A stretch of 64,000 nt of DNA from Nyssa sinensis. Lineage: Eukaryota; Streptophyta; Magnoliopsida; Cornales; Nyssaceae. The notes beneath the pieces were generated by a model. That model saw nothing but the letters and a program-made list of their open reading frames with translations, did no database searches and had not been told where the DNA came from. The translations under genes and the position numbers were made by a program. The stretch is taken from positions 32,411,076 to 32,475,075 of the forward strand of contig CM018037.1 in assembly GCA_008638375.1 (NCBI GenBank), written 5' to 3'. Shown in pieces: positions 11,600-21,000 of the stretch (positions are counted from its first letter, which is position 1; every line of letters begins with the position of its first letter).

Positions 11600-12995
11600 C
11601 AGTAAAATGCCTTCATGAGCCTTCAACTGAATCTGATATAGAGGATGTAGATATGATGATGGATTTTATTATGTTAAATCAAATGCATAATCAACTGACA
11701 AATAGTCTTCCAAAGCAACCATGTAGGACATCGGCCCTAATAGAGGTTGAGTATGTACATGAGTTATTATCTGGTCACTCAACGCGAATATATGACATGC
11801 TGTGAATGGATGCACCTACTTTCATGTCACTTTGTAACACATTAAGGAACGGGTTCCTTGATGAAGGTCCTCATCGTCATGTGCGAATTGAAGAATAGTT
11901 AGCAATATTCTTGCTAACTGTAGGTCATAGTACTAGGCAAAGAGTTGTGGCTGAAAGATTTCAACATTCAAATGAAACAACAAATCGTCATATCAAATGG
12001 GTTATGAGGGCTTTGGCTAAATTAGGAGTGTTAATAATTCGACCGAAGGACCCACACGAAACAGCCCCAGAAATTGTGGGAAATCCGAAGTTTAACCCAT
12101 ATTTTCTGGTATGTACCATGATTTAATTTCACAGTGATTAACATTTCTTTAAATTCTGATTATTTTTTTCATACTTCTCTCGTATATTGATAGGATTGCC
12201 TGGGTGCAATTGACGGAACGCATATATCTGCATGGACACCTGCTTCTAAACAGACAGCATTTCGAGGGCGCAAATCAACAGTCACACAAAATGTGTTGGC
12301 TACCTGTTCTTTTGATATGCTATTCACATTTGTATACACAGGTTGGGAGGGTAGTGTACATGACTCTCGTGTATTCTTAAATGCTATAATATCGCCTGAA
12401 GTCAAATTTCCTATGCCATCCTGCTGGTAAGAAAATGTGTACCATTACGCTCAATTAGTAATAAAGATCTAAAACAATCTATATACAATTTTTTTTAACC
12501 TATAAATGATTTTTTTTTTTTTGTTTATTAGGTAAATATTACGTAGTTGATGTTGGATTCACCAATGTGGGTGGATTTTTATCCCCATATCGTGGTGAGA
12601 GATACCACATGCAGGAATTTCGAGGCGGGACTCGTGCGTTTAGTGAGCATCGGGAGTTATTTAATTATAGATATTCCTCTTTGCGTAATGTAATTGAGAG
12701 ATGTTTTGGCGTAATGAAGGCCCGTTTTTCGCTACTTAAGAGTATGCCAAATTACAAGCTCGTTCAGCAAGGACCATTAGTGGTAGCTTGTTTCACAATT
12801 CAAAACTTTGTTCGGTTAAATGCAAGTAGGGACGGACTATTTGTTGAATTTCAAGCAAATGACATAAAGTTAGAGATGACTAATCATCCTCCTTATCTTG
12901 ATGTTGACATGTCACAAAAACAAATGAATGCTATGACGCGCTTACGCAATGAACTAGCCATGCAAATGTGGTTGAATTATGTAAGCAATAATTAA
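11600..12995 (+). pseudogene. PIF/Harbinger DDE transposase (ALP1-like fold), disrupted
   Basis: Three exons are visible: about 11600-12108, 12194-12426 and 12532-12995, with GT..AG introns between. Diagnostic motifs in order: GHSTRQRVVAERFQHSNE, DCLGAIDGTHISAW (first catalytic Asp), GSVHDSRVF (second Asp), and NVIERCFGVMKARF (catalytic Glu), ending in ELAMQMWLNY. Two in-frame stops break exon 1: TGA at 11803-11805 and TAG at 11896-11898, the latter where relatives have Gln in an IEEQ-type phrase. Both fit C-to-T changes. The DDE triad is still readable, so decay is fairly recent, but no full protein can be made. Confidence 0.85.
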
Positions 12996-13540
12996 GGAGC
13001 AGTATCTATATTTATATTAACTGTTTGTATAATTTGGTTAATATATATAAATTTTGCCTTATTCATGTTAGTTTATTTTAAAATAACTTAAAATATGTTG
13101 AATGCATTTAATATTGAATCGTATAAATTAATATATCATACGTTGAACAAAAAAAAAACCTAAAAATATGTTGGATTTATTTATTTCATAAATTAATTTT
13201 GAATAAACTGGATTAAGAGTTAAGCTTGAGTAATTTAATATTTATATAATATTAAAATATTTATTTATTATTAAATTAAATTAATAAAATTTATAATATG
13301 TTCGGACTTAATAAATTATAAGTTAGAATTAGGACAAAGGTAAATAATACTTCTTGTTTTTGGTTTTCAGAAAATTTTATATCCAAATGCATTTTCATAA
13401 TTTTAACTCAGAATTTAAATTCTTATTAGTATAACCAAACGCTATTTTTGCACTTTTCAAAAATTAATTACAAAATTCTGAAACACTATTTCAAAAAAAA
13501 ATTCAAAAAATTATATTTGAATCACTATCTAAACGCAACT

Positions 13541-14211
13541 ATTATTTTGAATTAAATATGAATTCATTAATTCGATCAATAAATTTAATTAATCACCTAA
13601 TAAATTAAAAAATTTCATTTTTAACTTAAAAATATTCATACAATTTATAAATTGAATCAAACATATCCTGAATTTCATTGTGGTGCTTGATTTTAAATCC
13701 ATCATCCCAAAAACAGAAAATAAAAGATCAACGGTTATATCCGACGGTTGTACCTTTCCTTTTTTTGGGCTTTCCCACACGCGAAGCAAACGCGCTTTCG
13801 AAACGAAGTGAGCGAAGACGACATCGGACGTTACGAAGAAGAAGCAGCCTCGCAGCGCAAGAGACCTTGAATTGACTCGATAATGAATTTATGCATACAT
13901 TGTAGTTACCAAACTCTAAATCTAAAACCCTCGCCCAATCCCCCTCCCAAATCCCTTTCTCTCTCTAGAAAAAGAGCTTGAGACTGCCATTGCATCGTTG
14001 ACGCGATCATCTTCCTCTATTGATCCGTCAACATTGTTTATCCTTTTGTCTCTTCTATAATTCTCAGGCCGTCCATTATCTTTTTTTCCTCTCAAAAATG
14101 AGTCTGTAGACCTCTTCATGCCACAAACCCGAGTTATTTGGGTCTATCGTAAACATTCTTCGAAAGGTTAGGGTTTAATTGTGAATCGGCAGGGTTTACA
14201 GATATTGGAAG
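13541..14211 (+). promoter_or_regulatory. promoter/leader of the DUF7356-like gene
   Basis: Sequence becomes GC-richer from about 13770, typical of a transcribed leader, and a telo-box in reverse orientation (TTAGGGTTT, 14168-14176) lies 36 bp before the start codon. CT-rich leader sequence occupies about 13920-13970. No separate gene seen. Confidence 0.4.
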
Positions 14212-15561
14212 ATGTATCGGAAGCTAATATTAATGGTTGTTCTTTTCATTTTGTTTGTTCCGCAAGAATCAAATGCATCTGTGATTCAGGTGTTTCGTAA
14301 ACTATTTGAAAGAGACAATCCCAAGGAGGGAAAAATCCAGGTATTCGCAAACACTGTAACACACGCAAACAGATACACATAAATATACAGACATATGATA
14401 TATCCAATTTTCCCTTGATTATTACAATTGCTAGTTTGTAATTGTATGTGTTGCAGTTACAATTGCTACTTTGTTTTGCTAGATGCCTCCTTCGCCAAGC
14501 CCTGCTCCGAGTGCGCATAGTTTTGTCCATATGAGCTCTGGGGATGATCAGGCATGTACTGATACTGATCAGAGGTGTGAGAAGATGTATAACAGGTGCC
14601 AGGATCACAAGAATATGACCGCCTGCCTTACTCATGATGGTAGTGGTAATTGACATTATTCTTCATGTTGGATTCATTATGTGATTGTTTGTAATGCTTT
14701 TAGCTGTAATTCCTCTTCCGAGATCTCACAGATACACATTATTGCTTGTTTTATTGCTGGGCTTTCATGAAGTTCTGAGCAAATACTTGCACAAGCACTA
14801 ATAGTTGTGTGTTGAGATTTTGTTCACTTGCTTGTTCTTGTTGTCCTCGATTGTGGATTGATTGTCAACTTTTAGGTCCATCAATATAGTTCTTTTTTTG
14901 GTTATTCCTTCCTATTGTATTCCTTATGGTGAGTGCATGAATTATCATTATCATTTTTCTTGTTCATTTTTTATGAGTATCTATTGTTTTGTTGATTAAC
15001 TTGTTCAATAGAATTCTAAGATCAAGAAAATGCTCAATGAATGGAGTTAAAAGTATTCTAGTGACAATTTATAAGAACAAAGGTTATACTCAACTATTGT
15101 AGTTTAAAAGCCTCACTATCCTTTACAACACTATGCCGTCATATTCTCCATTCTTACCATTAGAAGGCTTGTAAGTTAGTCTTTGATTAGAAACTTCTCC
15201 GGTGAGATTACAATGAAGAAATCCAAGTGAAAACCTTTTGTCATTACACCATGTATTTTGAGGAAACCAGTTGCCATGGTTGTGATTTTTGACTTAGAGA
15301 GATCATCGGGAGACAAGATGTGGGATTTGATACTTTTTGTTGAGGTTGCTAAATTAATTGCTGGTCACTATCTTTGTCTCTAAATGTTCTTATCAACAAC
15401 CCCATGGTTGCCAAACCAGCAAAACTCATACTCTCTTCTCAAAAATTCAATTTTAATTTGGCTCAAAAAAGCACTGTCCTAATTATAAGGGGTTGGTTGC
15501 GTGATCTTATGCTCTATTAGCTCATTTGTAATGGGTGATTTGGAGGAAAAGAGTGGAATGT

Positions 15562-15586
15562 GGGGTGGGGGGGTGGGGGGTGGGGG
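15562..15586 (+). other. G-quadruplex-capable G-run cluster in intron 3
   Basis: Four G runs of 4, 7, 6 and 5 bases (15562-65, 15567-73, 15575-80, 15582-86), separated by single T bases. This is a textbook short-loop quadruplex motif, within the intron and on the coding strand of the DUF7356-like gene. Confidence 0.7.
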
Positions 15587-15988
15587 TGGATGTCACTATC
15601 ACTCGTTTGGATTGAACTTGAAGAGGAGAAGGATAGGAAATGGAGAGAAACGGTAGGATAGTGCTATTTATCTAGGCCTACTTCGGCTTTTCTTCCAAAA
15701 GTGAGAGGATTTGAAGAGAAAGTAAAGGTAGTTAGAGGTTACTTTTTTGTCCCTTATTTTAATGATCAATGAATCCCTATTTTACCCCTTCTATTCACAT
15801 ATGAAACATTTGTTTTCTTTCTTTTCCCTTCTCCATCTTCTTAAACAAGAGGAAGGGAATATTGAGTGATAGAAAGAAATTTTGACAATTTTTGTTGTAT
15901 TTTTCTTGAAGGTTAATATTTGGTATTATAATTTTTTTTTAAGGCCTATAAGGTCTATTGGGGTGTGAAGATGGATCAGTAATGGGTT

Positions 15989-15991
<3 letters not shown>

Positions 15992-16021
<30 letters not shown>
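15992..16021 (+). repeat. (TG)n microsatellite
   Basis: An unbroken TG run of about 15 units in the large intron; pyrimidine-rich sequence with TCTC tracts follows to about 16500. Confidence 0.9.
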
Positions 16022-16022
<1 letters not shown>

Positions 16023-16974
16023 ACAGATTGATGATCATGATTATTTGGAAGTGATTCAATCTCCCACTCTTTCTCTCCTCTCTTTTTCTTATCCCCCTCT
16101 AATTATATCCCTCTCATCACTGACAATTGAGAGGCTTGGAAATCATTTTTTCACCCTCCTCTATTATTATATTTTACTTCTCTCTGTCTCACTTCTTTTC
16201 TCTTGTAATCGAGTCTTAGAAGACGTGCTTTCCCTTCCCTCTCCTAATTTTTCTTCTCTGTTTTCTCCATCTCTCCTTCTCTCTCATTTTATTAATTATT
16301 TATAGAGAAAAAAACCCTTTCATCCAAAGAAATTCTCATAATTGCCTCTTAGGATAACAGTAAATCTTCTTTTCAGGAATTTTGAATATCCAATAATACA
16401 ATGCGAACATGTGAATTTTTGTGGCAGTCCAAGTGCTGTTCTATCTGAGCAGTTTGCTGAGCAGACTTCTCCAATCTCTCTCTCTCTCTCTCTCTCAGGT
16501 TGAAAGATACTTGGTCATTAATGATTAAGCTCTGGCCCCTGGGTGCCATTCTATCTGATCAGTTTGCCAAGGAAAAATGACCGTAAATCTTGCTCATTAC
16601 TTCATATAACTACATACATGCATGCATGCAAACATATATATACACCCCTCGATTATTGTCTACACAAGTAAACACTTTAATCCTCACAATCCGTCTGTGA
16701 GACATCTCAGGTGAGTGGCCCCCAGCCCACTCGAACCAGCAGACTCAATCTGACATTTAATAGTTTAATTTTTTATAGTGGTCTTGGAATGCTTATTAGT
16801 TTATCAAATTGATGTCAATAATTTTCAAAATATTATACAGTTTAAGTTTTTTTTAATGATTAAGTTTATCATTTATTTCACGACTTGATAGTTTGATTTG
16901 TCCTCCTGTTCTTTTTAAAATCATATTTTAATATTAATGTAGAAGAAAAAAGAGTGAAAATTCTGACTTGCTTG

Positions 16975-17038
16975 GGTCCAGCAGTTATAAGCACCGGTGT
17001 GAGCGAAATCACAGTTCAAATCCTGGCAACCATTAGTT
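16975..17038 (+). repeat. tRNA-derived SINE head, fragment
   Basis: A Pol III box-A-like stretch (GGGTCCAGCAGTTATAAGC) is followed by a box-B-like AGTTCAAATCCTGG at the usual distance. No acceptor stem is formed, so this is a SINE-type remnant and not a tRNA gene. Confidence 0.4.
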
Positions 17039-17054
17039 TTGTAGAAAGAGTTCA

Positions 17055-17227
17055 TTACATATGATGCGTGGACCTTATGGTGTTGGGGTTAAAGCAGGCT
17101 TCACCAGCTTGAATGGGCCTATGATCCACTCCCATGCTACGCGCGTAGTCTATGTTGGCCTGCAAAGCTGCATTGGTAGCATCTGCTTTTGGTACCGTTG
17201 CTGGTGTTGTTGTCATGCGGCCTGACA
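17055..17227 (-). pseudogene. X8/CBM43 callose-binding domain fragment
   Basis: The minus strand reads [18 protein letters not shown], then [20 protein letters not shown], the core of the plant X8 (CBM43) domain found in plasmodesmal callose-binding proteins and in C-terminal extensions of 1,3-beta-glucanases. Two conserved cysteines have been replaced (DYARS where relatives have DYACS; GVDHRP where relatives have GVDC), which would break the disulfides, and the frame stops just after the NPNT motif. There is no signal peptide or remaining domain. It sits antisense in the intron of the DUF7356-like gene, next to a SINE-like head. Confidence 0.65.
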
Positions 17228-18098
17228 GTGCAACAAAAAATTGATTGACTAAAAAATCCAATTTAACCTACTACATGAGTTTAACATGGTCCAACCTTAC
17301 AATCTGGCTCAGATAGCCCTACATTTTGGAAATGGATATCTAGATCCAAGTTTAGAACTCATGCTAATGTTCATTAATCCATTAGATTAGTAGCCTACAT
17401 CATTGTTCCAGTAAATTGTTTATTTCAATCATATTAGGTAGTTGTAAGTTCAATAGTCATTCAATTTTATTATTTTATATTGCACACCACATATTTTATT
17501 TAATGGCGTTGTTCCAGACTGCAATATTTAAATGAGTTCCTTTCTTTTTGGCTGGTACAAGAAGCATGTGCACTTGAAATTCTATCTTGCTTGATCCTGT
17601 TTGGAAAATATGATTTCAAGAAATTAGCCAATTTCTCAGTTGTATCCTTTGCAAGTCATACTTCTGTTTCTGAACCATTTGTTCGTGTATAACTCATTCT
17701 CTTCAACCTTCTGGACGAGAACTCTTAGAAACTTTGGGTCATCCAGGACCTATTAATATCATTGCATACGCAAGAGGATGGTTGAGCTTGCTGATGTTAG
17801 ATAATTACTTCCCTTAAAAGTTTAAGTTGTTAGGGTATGAGCCAAACAATATATGTTTTACAGCCCTTCCTCACATGCAAACCCATCTAACACGAAGAAG
17901 GGCAACAGGCAGAACATAGTGCAAAAAAATAGACAAAGTAGAGTAACAATGCAAATGGAAAGATTTGAACCAAGACCTCCCAAAATTAAAACTCTAACAT
18001 CAGTGTAAGATAACTTGTCCCAAAAGCTTATACTGTTAGAGAAGGCTCACTTTTATCAATCTCTCACACTAGGCTTGGATATCAATTTATAACCGTTG

Positions 18099-18131
<33 letters not shown>

Positions 18132-19223
18132 ATGATCCAAATGCTCGTGTTTGAACTTCTGTTTTTGTTATTGCTTGCTTTAGTTCTCTTTTAGCTTGCA
18201 CCTTGTTGATAGTCTTATTCCTTAATTAATAATGCATAATTTATTTAAGAAGATAAAGTATTGCTTCAATCTTTATTTTTCGGTAGAGTTGCATTGAAAT
18301 GTGAATTTGAAGGTGTTTGATATTTTTTTTTTGGCATATATTAGTGATTTCACTCCTGTTTATTGCCTTTATGAAACAGAAAAAACTAACATCACTCTCC
18401 TCCTTGTAGATTCCCAAGGATCATTTCTTCCTCATCCAGAATGATGGGGAGATCTCTCTGAAGTGAATTTTACGATATTGCCTGTAGACATTACTTCTGA
18501 GAAGATAGAACTATTGGAACACAAGGCCAAGAAGGTGCAGACCCATGGCCTCTTGTCTTTTTTTCCCCTGCTTTTAAGTTATTTTCCTGAAAGGTCAGAC
18601 ATTTTTTTAAAAAAAAATTGGGGACCTGATTTTCAAAGAATTAAATTGTAAGCAGCAAAGAATAGTGTTTCAGCTTGCTTTAAAAAATTAGACCAGAATA
18701 TTGAATATTGATCCCACCATGTTTGAGGAGCTTGGATTCAGGTTCAGACTTAGACTTAGAATTGATTGTTTTGCTTTGTGGCAGATCGATATCTCAGCAA
18801 ATGTTGGAGGAAGTCAATCAATTGTATTAAGTGCTGGAAATGGGGATTGTGTAATTCACATGGGATCTTCAGGTGCGAAGAGACTTTGACGAGCTATTTC
18901 CTTATGCAACCCCCATTAACGGTGCTTACCTATTGTTTTTAACAGCTATGATCATGGGAGGGACATGGGCCTGCTGCAAGTTGGGGAAAACAGGACGGAA
19001 TCTTGATGGGGTTCCATATCAGGAACTTGAAATGGGGCAACCAGAATCTCTTTCAGCTATGAATGTCGAAACGGCAGAAGGTTGGGATCAAGGTTGGGAT
19101 GATGATTGGGATGAGGAAAAGGCAGTGAAGTCATCGAATGGAAATCATGTAGGAAATGGACAGGCAAATGGCCTTGCTTCTAGGGCTTCTATAAGTGGAC
19201 GGGGAAACGATTGGGATGATTAG

Positions 19224-19649
19224 GTGAGTTTTTTATGTATATTATTTCATTGCCTTGGAAAAGAATAAAAGAAAATGAAAAACAGATTAGGAAAGAAAAA
19301 TAGATGTAGAATATTAGGAAAAAAAATTGTAGCAGGGGGCAGAAAACTCTTTTTTAAGTGTTGAAAATTTTCACACTATGTGCTATTGTGGAAAGCAGGT
19401 TCAGAGATTGGATTAGTGTAAAAACAATTTTGGTGTCTGTAAAACAAGTTTGTTTCCATGTTTTAATTATACAAAGTATTTTTCTTTTTCGCTTATTAAT
19501 TTTCTGTTATTATGTTATCTTCTTTATCAGGATGTTATTAGATGTGAAGATTATTTTCCACTTGTTGGGGAATTTTACCATCATTGTAGAATCGAAAATG
19601 CACAATGAACATGTAGTAGGTTTTTGGCAAAGTAAGGATCCTTGTCCTA
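19224..19649. other. 3' flank of the DUF7356-like gene
   Basis: A GTGAG follows the stop codon directly, so a 3'-UTR intron is possible. Otherwise AT-rich with no coding signal that I trust. Confidence 0.4.
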
Positions 19650-20510
19650 CACCCAAGGGGTAGCTCGGTTAGAGTGTTGGAAAGGAATAATTGTTCAAAG
19701 AGTGCAAGATCTTAGGGGTGTCAATTTTTGACACGATACGATAACACGATTCGAACTCGACACGTAGTTAGCGGGTTTGGGTTGAGCTTATATGGGTTCG
19801 GGTCATAAACGGGTCAACCCGTTTAACACGATTATTAAACGTGTCGTGTTCGGGTTATAATCGGGTTGACCCGTTTAACACGAAATAACCTATTTAATTA
19901 TTTGTGTCAAACCCGTTTAATACAAACTCGCCTAACCCGTCTGATCCATTTATTTCTCATATAAGTAAGGTTAGTTTTGTAAATTAATTTGACATCTTGG
20001 ATGATGCTATGATATATGATAGTGTGGTGAATTTATTAGTATTACTATAATGTAATAAAAATGAATGAATTGGATTTTATTTAGTAATTTTATTATAAAA
20101 ACATATTATATAATTTAAATGGGTCGTGTTATCCGTGTCATGTTATTCGTGTTTTAACATGACTCGTTTAATAAACGAGTTATACGGGTCGTGTCATGTC
20201 GTGTCGTGTCACCCGTGTATTATACAGGTCGTATTAAAGTTAAGCAAGTTGACACGATTAATTAATCGTGTCATGTTTGGGTCGATCCATATAATATAAT
20301 ACTCTTACCTTGACACGACACGACACGACACGACACGATTGACACCCCTACAAGATCCCTGGTTCAATACTCCATAGGCTATTTTTGGGGTATCCTCTCC
20401 ACAAATGAAGGCTTCTGTGGAAGGCAGCCTGGTTAACTATCCCGTTACGCAACCGAAGGTTGTAATTGGTGGAGTTGGTTTTGTGTCATAAAAAAAGGGG
20501 GGAGGGGTCC
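19650..20510 (+). repeat. tRNA-derived SINE interrupted by a hAT-type element
   Basis: GGGGTAGCTCGGTTAGAG (about 19658-19676) fits Pol III box A. The matching box B, CTGGTTCAATACTCC, lies at 20359-20373, on the far side of the element at 19713-20350. With that element and one copy of its 8-bp duplication removed, the box spacing becomes normal for a SINE. The body continues to a short A-run (TCATAAAAAAAGG, about 20488-20500). Confidence 0.65.
19713..20350. mobile_element. hAT-type non-autonomous element with 8-bp target duplication
   Basis: 638 bp, starting TAGGGGTGTCAATTTTTGAC and ending ATTGACACCCCTA (inverted repeats). Flanks are CAAGATCT (19705-19712) and CAAGATCC (20351-20358), an 8-bp duplication with one mismatch, as expected for hAT transposition. 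The interior is rich in CGTGTCGTGT-type wording and ends in a short CGACA array (about 20314-20336). No transposase. Confidence 0.85.
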
Positions 20511-20626
20511 CTGTGAGGTTGAATGAGAATCTTATGTTTGTCTCTGAGCAACAAATTATATCATATATACTAAGAAAGAAGTTGTTTAACTGTCAGTAAG
20601 TTTTAGCTCTCTCAGTAGCTAAGCAT

Positions 20627-20692
20627 ACAAAATGGCAATTACTAGTTTAGTATAAGACTACAAAATGGCAATTACTAGTTTAATATAAGACT
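20627..20692. repeat. 33-bp tandem duplication
   Basis: ACAAAATGGCAATTACTAG plus following bases at 20627-20659 is repeated immediately at 20660-20692 with one change. The second copy runs into the left end of the element at 20686. Confidence 0.85.
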
Positions 20693-21000
20693 GTAAAACA
20701 AACCAAGTTATTCGAGTTTGGTTCATGATTAGCTCGATTAGAAACTCGTTCAAAATAAATAAATTAAGTTTAAACATATTTTGTGACTCGTTAATTTAGT
20801 AAATTCGGCTCCTTAAACTAATAAGTGGTCTAATATTATATAAAAATCAAGTTATTTGAACTTGACTTACGATCAACTCGTTTGATATCGGCTTAAGAAA
20901 TAAATAAGCCGAACTTGAACACAATTTAAAACTCATTTATTTAACGAGTTAAGCTTGAATAACTCACCACTCGGTTCATCTGAACTTATTTATAGCCTTA
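20686..21000. mobile_element. hAT-type non-autonomous element (TARGGCTGTAAA end family)
   Basis: 315 bp, left end TAAGACTGTAAA and right end complement TAAGGCTATAAA. The interior has repeated AACTCG/CGAGTT wording shared with the elements at 36520 and 60489. Flanks GTTTAATA and ATTGGATA match at only 5 of 8 positions, so this is an old copy. Confidence 0.5.

Larger units (their letters stand above)
7684..13540 (+). mobile_element. PIF/Harbinger DNA transposon, decayed
   Basis: The element holds both genes typical of PIF/Harbinger: a Myb/SANT-like DNA-binding gene (9105-10108) and a DDE transposase gene (about 11600-12995), on the same strand. Proposed left end GGCCCTGGTTGGATAG (7684) and right end CTATCTAAACGCAACT (ending 13540) are degenerate inverted repeats, each flanked by ATT as a possible 3-bp target duplication. 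Just inside both ends GCGTTTGG appears again (7740; complement near 13440). The 5' leader has a (TC)n tract and repeated motifs. Gene content makes the family call firm; the exact ends are uncertain. Confidence 0.7.
14212..19223 (+). pseudogene. DUF7356-like single-pass membrane protein gene with frame disruptions
   Basis: Four exons: 14212-14340, 14483-14639, 18410-18534, 18785-19223. Exon 1 encodes a signal peptide (MYRKLILMVVLFILFV); exon 2 has a Pro/Ser stretch and a Cys-containing domain (CEKMYNRCQDHKNMTACL); exon 4 has a C-terminal transmembrane segment (AYLLFLTAMIMGGTWACC) and an acidic tail with GWDQGWDDDWDEEKAVK, typical of the plant DUF7356 family of unknown function. Exon junctions join in frame, but exon 3 carries a +1 shift near 18430 and a -1 shift near 18462 (creating TGA at 18442-18444), and exon 4 shifts frame between GNGDCVIHMGS and RRDFDELFPYATPING (about 18855-18875). 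Either this is a pseudogene or these are base-call indels; the rest is well conserved. Confidence 0.65.
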
